Origin: Myrica gale
Lineage: Eukaryota > Streptophyta > Magnoliopsida > Fagales > Myricaceae
Assembly (NCBI GenBank): GCA_963930655.1
Contig: OZ005606.1
Location: forward strand, 19,260,001-19,324,000
Reading direction: 5' to 3'
Length of the DNA stretch: 64,000 nucleotides
In this document: positions 15,001-24,277 of the stretch, piece after piece
Layout of the letters: each line of letters begins with the position of its first letter
Numbering within the stretch: position 1 is the stretch's first letter
The notes under the pieces: generated by a model
Databases searched by the model: none
What the model saw: only the letters and a program-made list of their open reading frames with translations
What the model was told of the DNA's origin: nothing
Program-made: the position numbers and the translations under genes

Positions 15001-16378
15001 TTGTAAGTTTAGTTGTGCTAGAAAAAATTATATATGTATATATTTTTGCGTCTGCTGTTGAAATGTGAATGCACTTTGAGCATTTCAATTTCTAGTGAGT
15101 CTACTTTGAAACTTCTTTTTCCAGTTAAGAGCTCACATACTACATATCAATTTCTCCTCATTGCTGTAGGCAAAGTTATATAGTACTGACTGTTAGTGGC
15201 TATTTAGTGTTGGAATTGCTAGCTTATTTTAAATGATGGCCTACAGCTAATGTGCTTCTTGTTTTGAGTGGCTGGTCAATAATAGAAACAAAGTAATACA
15301 TACATGCTAGTGATTCAGTAAAATTCATTGGTGCCTCTCTCTTTCTAATTTTAGTTATGGATTGCTGTGTTGCTTGTTATAGAACGGGGTGATTTAGTTT
15401 TTGTGACACAACCTAGCAATCTATATTCTTATCCTACATTTAAATATCCGGTTGTCTCTCAATGCTTTGAATGCTCTATGTAGGCAGAAGAGAGAGAGAG
15501 AGAAAGGGACAGGGAGAGAGAGAAAGCAAACCTCTTAAAAGACGATATGGATGCAAGTGCAGCTTCTAAGAGGCGGAAACTTAAAAGGGAGCATCTGCCA
15601 GCAGGGGAAGCTGGTGAGTATTCACCTGTGGCTCCACCTCCTCCTCCCCTCGGTGTTGGTGTATCTCAAGCATATGAAGGAAGAGACAGGGGAGACCGGA
15701 AGGGAGGAATGATTCAGCGTGCTGGTTACTTGGAGGAAGCAAGTATGAGGATTCATGATAAAGAAGTTGCGAGCAAAATGACCCGCCGTGAAACAGACCC
15801 GTATCCTTAAAAGCAGTTTTCATGGTTTCATGCATATTATTACCCGCTCAGACACACGGAGACACACACATACCTCCAGACATTCATTATCGGGCCCTTT
15901 GCTTTGCTGAGTCATTCAAAGAATCTACCTACAGTGTCTGTGCTGCATCTACATCTCTTTTTAAGTGAACTGCGAACTGCCTCGTCTGCGAGCATGCTCT
16001 GTAGTATGTCATTTGTGCAATTAGATCTACATTGCCATAACCAGTGTGGTTAGCGTCTTCTATTCAGATAGCAAATGGATGAGTTATACACCCAACAACA
16101 ACAAAAAGGGAGGAGAGGGGAAAAAAGTTACTTCTGCCTAGTATTATTGAACATTTTAGTGTCTTGCTTTGATACAGTTCTGTTGGTGACACGATGAAAC
16201 ATAATGGAAAAGAGTTGGGCAAAACCCCGTCCAGAAATGACTTTTCATTATAAATTTAGCATCTGGCATGCATATGTTTGCCATTGCAAGTCCTTAACCA
16301 TGGTCTAGGATCTATGATCGTGAATGGGATGATGAGAAGAGGCAAAGAGTTGAACAAAAGCGGAGGCACCGAAAGTAA
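2..16378 (+). CDS. THO2: THO complex subunit 2, C-terminal part (12 exons, 5' end outside window)
   Basis: THO2 is the large scaffold of the nuclear THO/TREX complex, which packages nascent mRNA for export and in plants also affects small-RNA production. I read exons at 2-56, 5209-5312, 6938-7118, 7323-7504, 7798-8404, 8784-8888, 10744-10899, 10998-11078, 11152-11613, 13495-14652, 15484-15800 and 16309-16378 (stop TAA). All junctions are GT-AG and the phases join without a stop, giving about 1158 residues; known plant THO2 proteins are near 1800, so the N-terminal third lies upstream. Recognisable blocks are [12 protein letters not shown] (exon 1), [17 protein letters not shown] (exon 3), the large exon 7798-8404 with [20 protein letters not shown], and [14 protein letters not shown] before 11078. 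The tail (13495 onward) is Arg/Asp/Glu/Lys-rich with proline runs and ends KRRHRK, as in the family. The 5.1-kb first intron contains two LINEs. The gene looks intact. Confidence 0.95.
428..3240 (-). mobile_element. L1-type LINE, 5'-truncated, inside THO2 intron
   Basis: Non-LTR retrotransposon in minus orientation. Its poly(A) tail appears as a T-run at 428-436. Reading leftward from about 3217 the frames give reverse transcriptase blocks [12 protein letters not shown] and [10 protein letters not shown], then [11 protein letters not shown] and the catalytic FADD box, then a zf-RVT domain ([20 protein letters not shown]) near 750-950. The coding region is broken: a frameshift falls at a run of ten C (2585-2594) within the fingers/palm region, and a second lies near 1570-1630 just before QGGLGIRSL. 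The endonuclease and ORF1 are missing, so the copy is truncated at the 5' end near 3220-3240. I could not find a matching target duplication. Confidence 0.88.
3325..4337 (+). mobile_element. LINE 3' fragment (zf-RVT) with target-site duplication
   Basis: A second, shorter copy of the same LINE family as 428-3240, in the opposite orientation. It encodes only the end of ORF2: [28 protein letters not shown] and [16 protein letters not shown] (3648-4196), then a 3' UTR and an A-run at 4331-4338. A perfect 16-bp duplication, AGTACTAATTTGCTAG, flanks it at 3309-3324 and 4338-4353, so both ends of the insertion are defined. The region before 3648 is frameshifted. The copy was therefore 5'-truncated when it inserted, as is usual for LINEs. 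Confidence 0.9.
4354..5208 (+). other. Remainder of THO2 intron 1
   Basis: AT-rich intron sequence between the LINE and the acceptor TTTATGCAG at 5200-5208. I see no further coding, repeat or regulatory signal. Confidence 0.6.
5973..6341. mobile_element. Foldback (Mutator-type) MITE
   Basis: A 369-bp element whose two ends are inverted copies of each other over roughly 85 bp. The left end begins GGGAAACACATTTTTTGCCC; the right end is its imperfect reverse complement. The shared inner part includes ACTATCGATTTCGTTACATT. It is flanked by CGTTGATAA (5964-5972) and AGTTGATAA (6342-6350), a 9-bp duplication with one mismatch, which fits a Mutator-type MITE. There is no coding capacity. Confidence 0.8.
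6434..6745. mobile_element. Foldback MITE
   Basis: About 312 bp. The left end GGGGAAAAGTCACTTTGCGC is mirrored at the right end (reverse complement GGGAAAAATCACTTTGTGC). The flanks share only TTATTA, so the target duplication is unclear. Non-coding, inside THO2 intron 2. Confidence 0.65.
8444..8629. mobile_element. PIF/Harbinger-type MITE in THO2 intron
   Basis: A 186-bp element with terminal inverted repeats GGTGGTGTTTGCAAACCAAA and GGGTAGTGTTTGCAAACTAA (the latter read on the minus strand), flanked on both sides by TAA (8441-8443 and 8630-8632). A 3-bp TAA duplication is typical of the PIF/Harbinger superfamily. Confidence 0.78.
9285..9410 (-). mobile_element. Short LINE 3'-end fragment
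   Basis: The sequence after TTTTTGATAAGTAA resembles the 3' end of the LINE at 428-560: an Asn/Lys-codon-poor UTR followed by the antisense of the final ORF2 codons. Only about 125 bp remain. Confidence 0.5.
9491..9796 (+). other. Exon-like open reading frame of unknown origin in a THO2 intron
   Basis: A 306-nt stretch is open, preceded by an acceptor-like TTTTAAGCAG and followed by GAG|GTGTTC, which could serve as a donor. Its length is a multiple of three and it would encode 102 residues, including [20 protein letters not shown] and [17 protein letters not shown]. It lies between THO2 exons 8784-8888 and 10744-10899, which join directly in known THO2 proteins, so it is not part of the conserved THO2 protein. 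It could be a captured exon, an alternative cassette exon, or chance. I do not recognise the family. Confidence 0.35.
9797..10743 (+). other. THO2 intron remainder
   Basis: AT-rich intron sequence ending with the acceptor at 10742-10743. Nothing recognised in it. Confidence 0.5.
11681..11892. repeat. Perfect 106-bp tandem duplication
   Basis: Two adjacent copies (11681-11786 and 11787-11892) are identical as far as I can read. Each contains a pyrimidine tract, CCTCCCCCTCCCCCTCTCCC. It lies in the THO2 intron 11614-13494. The absence of differences suggests a recent event. Confidence 0.88.
11858..13222. repeat. Tandem duplication of about 570 bp, one copy interrupted by a MITE
   Basis: Copy A (about 11858-12648) and copy B (about 12649-13222) start with TCTCTTTTCCTCTGC and end with TGACCATGATCTC. 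They match with scattered substitutions. Copy A is longer because it carries the 213-bp element at 11965-12177; copy B keeps the empty target site. All of it is intronic to THO2. Confidence 0.85.
11965..12177. mobile_element. hAT-type MITE, CCGG-rich
   Basis: 213 bp with termini TAGGGCTGTCCA and its exact inverted copy TGGACAGCCCTA, flanked by the perfect 8-bp duplication GTACTTGG (11957-11964 and 12178-12185). The matching site in the neighbouring repeat (near 12746) has a single GTACTTGG and no insert, which proves both ends. The interior consists of degenerate GGTTTGGGCCGG/CCGGTCCGG motifs. Terminal sequence and 8-bp duplication identify the hAT superfamily. No transposase. Confidence 0.92.
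14653..15483 (+). other. THO2 intron 10
   Basis: AT-rich intron between the Arg/Asp-rich exons. No inserted element or other signal recognised. Confidence 0.55.
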
Positions 16379-17210
16379 TATTTGAAAGAGAAAAATGCGT
16401 GCCCTTTCAAAGGCCTTGCTCATTTCTTCTAGATGCTATGAGAGGATTTATACATTTGAATTTGCTGGCTGCGAGTTACATCCGTGTTTGTACCCCCTGA
16501 TGGTTAATTTGTAGCAGATAGTCCAAATAGTTACAATTTTGTTGGCTCTCATCTATAGCTTCGTGAATTCAAAATGGTATCTAATTTATACTTTCTGTAC
16601 AATATTGTAAATATTGAGCGCCATGTAATCTTATGTGTTTTCCTGAATTTTAATTACTTCATGTCATCATTAAGTGTTGCCAGAAATGTAAAGAAACAGT
16701 TTGGAATACTTCGAATAGATTTATTGCGTCCAGTTCCCAAAATCTATCGTGTAATTCGATCTCCTCATGGCCTGATTCATTTACTCTATCAATAACACAT
16801 TCCGCTGTAGCCTGCAACGTTGGTGAACTTGGAACTTCTGAGAACATCATGCGTTCATTGGCATGAATGTTCAACTGGGTATGGTCTTGGATATATAGTC
16901 GTAGAAAATGATCCATTATAACTTGGCTGAAAGAAAGGATTAAGAGAGTGCCGATTGATCTCTAGTATTGTTTTTCAAATTGAATCATCTAATTTAGTCA
17001 GCAAATTAAAGAGGATCTCTTTCTATCATTCATGTTCGCAGATTCTAGACAGTTCGGATTTATATTTGCTGGATACCTTCGACAAAAGAATCTTCGGAGG
17101 AGCCACATAGCCTCATTCCCTCGTCTGTCGCATTAGTTTAGAGGAAATTCTCGAGAGCTCGGATTTGTATTTGCTGCAACCCTTCGACAGAAGGGTATTC
17201 ATAAGAATCA
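15865..17210 (+). repeat. Segmental duplication, proximal copy (THO2 last intron to ANTH remnant)
   Basis: From the last THO2 intron through its last exon and 3' flank this stretch matches 33390-35312 in the same orientation. In this copy the last exon is intact. The distal copy has an extra block of about 570 bp (about 34229-34796) at the position corresponding to 16709. Homology ends near 17205-17210, where a different repeat begins. Confidence 0.85.
17138..17205 (-). pseudogene. ANTH-domain clathrin-assembly gene remnant
   Basis: On the minus strand this short piece reads EYPSVEGLQQIQIRALENFL followed by a stop (17138-17140). The same motif in the distal duplicate (35235 onward) is preceded by a longer ANTH-like stretch. 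ANTH proteins (CALM/AP180 type) bind phosphoinositides and clathrin during vesicle formation. Only about 23 residues survive here and the upstream part is replaced by unrelated repeats. Confidence 0.6.
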
Positions 17211-17257
17211 GAATTGACACTGCACTCCGATTTATCGATTTCGTGACATTGAGCCCC

Positions 17258-17348
17258 CAATCTTTAATAATTTATCGATTTGCATTCTGGATCCTAATTT
17301 GGGCTCAATCTTTAATAATTTATCGATTTGCATTCTGGATTCTAATTT
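17258..17348. repeat. 48-bp tandem repeat
   Basis: Two copies of a unit containing CAATCTTTAATAATTTATCG, starting at 17258 and 17306. The preceding sequence (TTTATCGATTTCGTGACATT) resembles the interior of the MITE at 5973-6341, so this is probably a rearranged MITE end. Confidence 0.6.
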
Positions 17349-17820
17349 GCCGTTATTTCTCATGATAAACGGAGCACGTATCGTTCACGTGACATGCTCT
17401 TGTTTATTATACCCGTTTTACCCTTCATTAACGTAGCTTTCCCCAGGTCTAGCCCATCTTCCAATACCTTCCTAAGAAGTCCATAACCTCTCGTTTTCCT
17501 GGCAAAAAGCTTGAATGAGATACTCGACCACAGTCTGAACGTCGACATTTGCAACAACACTGGATACCATCATCTCACTACATCCCATTCAGACCACTCG
17601 ACAGGTTGATTGGTCTGATAGGACCCGACTGCCTCACTCCTTTTTTTTTTCCCGATGAGCTTCAAGGTCTAGAGTAAGCTGTCGCTCTTTTTTTTTTTTT
17701 ATAATCATAATAAGAAGGATATATTAGAGGGAGAAGAAAACATAAAACTGTAGTCAAAGGGGATCAAAACCTGCATAGACCCAGGGATAATTGTTCAACA
17801 GCTCGTGAGAAGGGGACAAA

Positions 17821-18348
17821 CTACCCTCTACAAAACGAGGAAAACGGCCCAACGAGCCAAGTGTGCGCAAGAACATTCGCACTACGGGGTGAGATAACCA
17901 CCTTACAAGACCAAAATAAAGAAAAAAGCAAACGAGCACTACAGACAACATCATAAATCATCCGAGGAGAAGGAGTTGCTCGGACCTGCAAAGAATCCAC
18001 CACAAGGGAGGAGTTGGCCTCCACCAGTACACACTGAAGACCCAGCTCCAAAGCAAAACTCAAACCGAAGAGAACCCCCCGAGCCTCGGCTACCAAAGGA
18101 TCCACAGACAAACCCCTCGAAACAGAGGCGCCAAAAATAGCCCCAACAGGGTTTCGACAAACCGCAGCAACTACAAAACTCGCAGGACGAACAGCAGAGT
18201 CCACATTAATTTTAAACCAACCAAGGGAGGGGGGGACCAAACACCAGTGGGAAAGAAATAACCTGGGCCTTCCACGCCTCCAGATGCTCTTGAGAAGAAT
18301 GAATGATCTTTCTAGCAAGCTGCAAAGGGTTGAGAGCAAGAGACCCAT
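17821..18348 (-). pseudogene. LINE RNase H domain
   Basis: Plant LINE-type RNase H domain at the C-terminus of ORF2. Visible features are GWFKINVDSAV with the first catalytic Asp, EARGVLFGLSFALE with the catalytic Glu, VLVEANSSLVVDSL, and an ending ISPRSANVLAHTWL. The domain degrades the RNA strand of the cDNA hybrid during retrotransposition. A frame break separates it from the zf-RVT region at 18470-18970. Confidence 0.8.
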
Positions 18349-18469
18349 GCACTACTTTGTTACGGTTAGCCCATACCAAATCAATGGCAAGCACTGCAAA
18401 CAACTGAAAGGAGTGGACTGAATCTTGTGGCACCTTGAGGCACCGATCTGGCTGGAGAATGGATTTAAT

Positions 18470-20404
18470 TCAAACAACAATGGAAGACTCAGAGAAAGGC
18501 AGTAGATTGAGAGCCCAATGTGATTCCATCCAAGGCACCTTGCTAAACGGACAAACCATAATAATATGGTGAAGAGATTCAGGGGCAGATTCACACAAAG
18601 GGCACAACCTATCCTCCTCCAACTGGAAATGAAGGGCCAAGTCGAGGCTAGAACGAGTAGGAAAAATTTTCCACAACACCTTCCAAAGAAGCAATTTGAG
18701 GCAAGCATGAATATGAAGTTTCCATAGACGCTTCCAGTCAGCAAGCGCCATATCCATAGCCGAAACAGAGAAATCATAAGATAGGTCACGGTACATAGAG
18801 TTAACCGAAAACAAGCTTGTGTTTTCCAACGTCCAAATCCAGAGATCGTGAGAGGGAACCAGCGGAAGAGACAAACTCAAAATAGCACGAGCTGAAGTCG
18901 AAGCGAACATATTGACAGCAACATTACGATTCCACGAAAAAGAATCTGGAGATAGAAGTGAAGACACCACAACACATTAACAGAAGCATCCCGAGGAATA
19001 GGGTGAAATCCAACCAAACTCGAGACCCACGGGTTGTGCCAAATTCTCGTAGAAGAACCATTAAGAAGAAATCTGCAAGCACTCGAAGAGAGGAGAGGCA
19101 CATGGGCAATAACCTATCTCCAAAACCGAGAGAGCTGAGAAGGGAGGATATGATCCGCAACAGTGGAATGACAAAGGTATTTAGCCTTACGAAGAGCCAT
19201 CTAGAGTGAGTCATGATCCAACCAGACTTTCCAAGACAACTTAGCGAAGAGCGCTTTTATTAGCGAGGTGCAAAGGGCGAACACCGAACCCACCAACCGG
19301 TTTAGGACTACAAATAGACACCTATGATTTAAGCGTAAGATTTATGGATTTGGCAAGGGAGAAGCCCCACCAGAAATTCTTAAAATCCTGCTCCAAGTTA
19401 CGACACCAACCGCAGGGAAAATGAACAAACTCATTGCATATGAAGGAATGGATGTGCCTACTGCAGCAAATAGTGTGGTCCTACCCGACTAAGGAGAATG
19501 CAATTTCGTAAATCATATAAAGCAGAAGAGGCAGCTCTAGCAAAATGAGAGGCAATCCCAAGTGCTTGGCTTTAGGGGGAAGGCGACGAAGCTGAAAAAA
19601 ATCTGCCAAAGCAGTAGCCGACTGTAGTGGAACATTTTTGCTATAGTGGATGGAAGATTTTTCCAAACTTAAAAGCTATCCAGACCACCACAAATATTTA
19701 TTGATACAAGCTTAAAATAACAGATTCAGCACGGGTAGCCTTACCGAACAAAGGATATCATCAGTATACATAAGATGGGATATAGGTGGAGCCACCGAAT
19801 TAATACGCAATCCTTTAAGCCGACCTTGCTGTTCTTCACGGAGGAGGACCCTGGACAACACCTTGACAACAAGGATAAATAAGAACAGGGAGAGAGGATC
19901 TCCCTGTCGAATACCACGGGTTGCAGGAAAGTGGCCAAAAGGCAACCCGTTGAACAGAATAGAGTATTCGATTGTCGAAAGACACTGAGAGAGCCAACCA
20001 ATCCAACGTTCCGAAAAACCATAGAGGCGAAAAGTCTTCAAAAGAAACGGCCATTTGACCCGGTCGTAAGCCTTCATCATATCACCTTTAATAGAGAACC
20101 AACCCTGCTGACCCCTCTTGTGCGCCATGCTATGAAATAACTCAGTAGCAACCGCATAATTATCTTGAATCTGACAGCCGGGAAGGAAAGCTAATTAGAA
20201 CGGAGAGACCAATTTGCAAAGTAAAGGCTTCAAACGATCTGCCAACAACTTTGCAATCAATTTGTAAATCAAATTACACAAACTGATTAGAACCCTTTGG
20301 AAGGAGCACCAAGTTTGATTGATTAAATTCCGGAAGAAATACACTCGAAATGAAAAATTTCGGAACGGACGCCACAACATCTGGTCCAACAAGATGCCAA
20401 TCAA
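18470..20404 (-). pseudogene. LINE reverse transcriptase and zf-RVT remnant
   Basis: From 20404 leftward: ISLCNLIYKLIAKLLADRLK (fingers), KAYDRVKWPFL (first catalytic Asp region), TRGIRQGDPLSLFLFI and a box reading YTDD where plant LINEs normally have YADD or FADD. A zf-RVT domain follows at 18470-18970 with CPLCESAPESLHHIIMVCPF. Stops and frame changes between 20128 and 20195 and between 18970 and 19712 show it is not translatable as one protein. Confidence 0.82.
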
Positions 20405-20999
20405 GCAGTATAAAAATGTGCAGTTAACTCATCAGGGTCAGGGGCCTTGGTGGGGTGTTTGGACTTCAAAACAACATAAACCTCACTAGAGGAGGGAATG
20501 AAACACAACTGCTCATTTTCTAGAGAAGAAATACAGGTTGAATTAACCCCTCCAAATCCGCTCCGAATGAAGGATTTGAGGAGATAAACAATGATTGATA
20601 ATACTGTACCAAAGAAGAGCCAATCGCCGACCTGCCCGAGATCCAGCTGTTGTCCATTGACTTCAAGCGAACTACATAGTTACGACTACACCGAATTACC
20701 GTGCGTGGAAGTAATAGGTATTAGGTCCAGCGAAACCAACCAATTCACACGGGACTTTTGACGCCAAAAAATCTCATCACGTTTACGCAATTCATCTAAT
20801 TCCAAAAAAAATCTCTTTGAAATTGCACCTTCGAAGAAGAGGGAATAGATATCTGAGCATCGGTCAAACGCTGCAAAAACTCAGGAAATGGACAACTGAA
20901 TACGACCAAAACAATGCTGATTCCAATACTTGAGAGCCACCTTAGTAGCTTTGAGTTTCTAGATAAGAACAAAAGCAACATTACCCGAGAAATGAGAAC

Positions 21000-22284
21000 T
21001 GTTAGCCCAAGGTTGTTTACAAACAATCTATAAATGATTTTGATGATAACAAAAGTTTTTAAGTTTTTGAGGACTTTAGAATCTATTTTATCAATCCACA
21101 AATTCCAAGTTATATCTTGATAGGATTGAGTTTATCACTTTAAAAGTCTTCTTAATACACTTAAAGATCTTTACACATAATGTTTGATAAATTCTTCAAG
21201 TGATGGACACTTAAAAAGGTTTTGGAATGAGTTGAAAACTTCAAAAACACTGATTTTTGTCTCTAGGACTTTTGGGTGTCGACACATTCAAGACATGTGT
21301 CGACACATTGCACTAACACCCCAGACATGTTTTTCAGGCAAAAACATGTGTCGACACATTGCACTAACACCCCAGACATGTTTTTCAGGCAAAAACATGT
21401 GTCGACACATTGCACTTACACCCAAGACATGCGTTTTTGACCAAAACATGTGTCGACACATTGACCTTATGGTGTCGACACATTGCACTGACTCCCGAGC
21501 ACTAATTTTTAGTTCAAATTTTATATGTCAGCACATGCGTTTGAAGTGTCGACACATTACACGGGTTTGAGGATTTTCTGGAATGACATCAGAGACATCA
21601 AATCGCTCTCTATTTCATGAGAAACTTTCCAACTTCTATTCTCACCTACCCAGTCGACCGTTGAAGACAAAATGACTTAAATACATGACCGGTTGTTGAA
21701 GAATGAAGAGAGCTCACACCTTCACGACATGTGTTTTTGACCAAAACATGTGTTGACACATTGACCTTATGGTGTCGACACATTGCATCTTATCATCTTC
21801 ATACCCTTTGAGCCTCACATTTGTAAATTCGGCTTCAAGAGCCAAATCGTAAGTTTTTCATTTCATACCCATTCGAGTTAAAACTTGTAAGTGTTGGGTA
21901 AACACTGAGTCCTACTCTTGTGAGTAGAAGAAATCCCTAAGTGTTGAGATTTGAGAAGAAGTGTTAAAGCATAAGTTCAAGAAACGCTTTGTGAAGGTTC
22001 CTTAGCACCTAAGGTGTGCTACCTATTTGATAGATAGTGGAGAAAGCTCAAGGAAGTCAATAGCCTTGGGGGTGGATGTAGGCAAATGTTTTGGCCGAAC
22101 CACCTAAAAATTACAGTGCCATCTCTTCAACCCTTATCTCTTCAAGTTTCATATTTTCTCTTATTCTTTGCTCTTGTGGTTTGTCGTGATTTATTGTGAT
22201 TGGTATTTAAAATCTATTTAGAAATTGTTAAATTTTATTAAAACTCAATTCAACCCCCCTCTTGGGTTGCTACATAGACTTTCA
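21000..22284 (+). mobile_element. Solo LTR with 5-bp target duplication
   Basis: 1285 bp starting TGTTAGCCCAAGG and ending GACTTTCA, flanked by AGAAC on both sides (20995-20999 and 22285-22289). It matches the LTR at 46118-47631 over its start, its array region, and its conserved 3' part (TAGAAGAAATCCCTA, CAAGGAAGTCAATAGCCTTG). No internal retrotransposon sequence is present, so it is a solo LTR left by recombination between two LTRs. It lies inside the LINE at 17688-24250 and is younger than it. Confidence 0.93.
21272..21790 (+). repeat. Array of TGTCGACACATT palindromic motifs in the solo LTR
   Basis: At least eight copies or near-copies of a motif built on the palindrome TGTCGACA lie in the first half of the LTR. 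Two blocks around 21300-21400 repeat with a 53-bp period that also includes GCACTAACACCCCAGACATG. The same array type occurs at 46378-46790 and, inverted, at 59955-60425. Confidence 0.88.
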
Positions 22285-22522
22285 AGAACGCCACACCAAC
22301 TCAATCACCTGCAAACAAGAGTGGTCCCTAAGCCAAAACTTTTTCAAATTTGAAGGGCTTAGGTAAAGACGAAAGGGAACCCCACAGATCCAAAAAAAGT
22401 GGTAGATGATCTGAAGGTGACACGGGCATATGTGAAACGGTAGCGTTGGGAAAAGAAACACACCAACCCAACGAGGCGACCCCACTGTCTAACCATTCCT
22501 TGATATGGGCGCACCAGCACGA

Positions 22523-23047
22523 TCATTGCACCACATAAACTGTGGCCTCCAAAAAATGAGAGAAACCCCGCAAAGAGGAGACTTGAGCTAGACGCCCACC
22601 CTTATTTTCAGAAGGAGAGAGCAACTCGTTAAAATCGCCAATGAAGAGGCATGACTCCGAAAATAAATAAACCAGAGACTGCAACTGAATCCAAAAATGT
22701 TGACGAGCAACCCAAGTCGAAGGGCCATACATACAGTACACACAGAAATCAGGCAAATCCAAACTAGGAGACACATCAAGAAGAATGATACGACTGGATA
22801 CAAATAGAACCACCAGAGAAACATTCGGCCTCCAACAAATAGCCAAACCTCATTTCAGACCAACAAGAGGGCAGGAAACGAACAAATAGAAACCAAGATA
22901 TCGAATAGTATGATCCAAAACATCATCCACAATTTCAGTCTCGATCAGAAAAGCAACACTTGAATCTTGTTGCTGGAAAATAGCCCATAAATCTCGGATT
23001 ACTGGGGCACGAGCAAGACCTCGACAATTCCAGGAAAGAAGACTCAT
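22523..23047 (-). pseudogene. LINE endonuclease domain (EEP family)
   Basis: The minus strand begins with LLSWNCRGLA, the first motif of plant LINE apurinic-type endonucleases, and continues to SCLFIGDFNELLSPSENKGG, which carries the conserved GDFN motif. This domain nicks target DNA to prime reverse transcription. The frame is broken near 22846-22850, between the two halves. Confidence 0.82.
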
Positions 23048-23223
23048 TGATCCCGAGGGGGGGACAGATCGAGGTCAGTCCCTGACACCTTGGAAGTCTT
23101 CTCAGAATTGGAATCCAATCGAGTCCCACAACCATATGGACCCAAAGAAGTAGCTAGCTTACGTTGACGAAAAGAGCTGGAGAGCTTTCGCAGGGCAGGT
23201 GCAAAATAAGAGTGTGTTTTAAC

Positions 23224-24244
23224 TCAACTTGAAAAGGGAAGCTCATCATCCGAAATCGGGTCCACCAATCCTTTCACCCTCTTAGGATCAACATCACTAC
23301 AATGAGCAACAGGCACATCACGCAAACGTTTAGGAGAGGAAACATGCAGGGGTGTAGTAAGTGCCGCTTCCTTAGAGATGACCTCATCAAACCAACGAGC
23401 ACAAGAGTTAGGAGATAAGGATGAATTTCTAGAAGAGGAGGTAGGAAAGTGCGGAAGGACAGAAAGGGCTTGAAGTGGCTTAGTGTCGACAAGGGTAACA
23501 TCGGGCCAAAGAGGGTCGGATGGGGGAGAGGAAGGGGCTGGTGAAGAGTCTGGGCTGTGAGAACGCAACAAGACTACTTGAGTGAGGCTCAATTGCGAAG
23601 AAGGAAGAGAGCCAACAGGTGAAAAAGATAGGCAAAGAGGGCCTAGAGTCTTAAGAACCATCTGGGGCAAAGGGGCCACGTGAAGAGCATGGGGCCGGGG
23701 TGGGACAGGTGGGCTACCCAAGGATCCCAAAGGAGAAGAGAGGCTTAGGGTTGCCACAGAAGACTCTGGAAACTTTGGAGAGAGAGAGTCTTGGGCAACG
23801 GGCTAACAACTGCCAACCGACCCAGAGGTTCTAACTCACGAGGTGGGCATTTAAAGAAAGGTTGTGGGAAGCTGCGCCCATGTTCCGAAATGGGACAGAT
23901 GAGACTAAAGGACCGAGCCTGGCTTAAGAACAGACCAAAACCTTAACTTGCATGGGAGGAATAGTGTCCGAAACATAGTGCATCGGAGTTTTGCCTTTGT
24001 CTGAAACGCTGGTCGACAACTTGACAAGAGAGGAACTTGGGAGCAGAGGCGAGCGACCAGCAGAGGATTCTTCCACCGACACTGAAGAAAGGGCTTCAAT
24101 CCAAGGAGTATAAGCTTTCATAGCAACTCCTAGCTTGTAATGGAAAGGATGAGGAGTCTCCAAGGAACAATGGCTATGCAAATGATCAATACACCCGCAG
24201 TGATAACAAAGACCCAAGAAGCGAACATATAGTGAAGGGAACAC
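23224..24244 (-). pseudogene. LINE ORF1 (gag-like, CCHC)
   Basis: Ser/Pro-rich ORF in two frames. The first part contains a zinc knuckle, CYHCGCIDHLHSHC (pattern C-x2-C-x4-H-x4-C), preceded by VRFLGL, as in plant LINE ORF1 nucleic-acid-binding proteins. The C-terminal part (23224-23757) is low-complexity. At least one frameshift separates them. Confidence 0.75.
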
Positions 24245-24277
24245 ACAAATCTAACTCAACTTTAACTCTCATATAAT

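Larger units (their letters stand above)
17688..24250 (-). mobile_element. Long LINE with ORF1 and ORF2, interrupted by a solo LTR
   Basis: A minus-strand non-LTR element of a different family from the two LINEs in THO2. Its poly(A) tail is the T-run at 17688-17700. In element order it carries a CCHC-bearing ORF1, an endonuclease, reverse transcriptase, zf-RVT and an RNase H domain, all decayed. A solo LTR (21000-22284) splits the region between endonuclease and reverse transcriptase. A 13-bp near-match, AGCTGTCGCTCTT at 17677-17689 and AGCTGTCACTCTT at 25074-25086, may be the target duplication, in which case the 5' end has been extended by later insertions. Confidence 0.85.

Noticed and set aside
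15484..15540. GA-rich microsatellite
   Set aside because: It is the Arg/Glu-rich coding start of THO2 exon 11, in frame and conserved in the family.
21275..21560. Regularly spaced repeats resembling a CRISPR array
   Set aside because: The repeats are inside a plant LTR, the spacing is irregular outside one 53-bp pair, the spacers are related to each other, and no cas genes exist.
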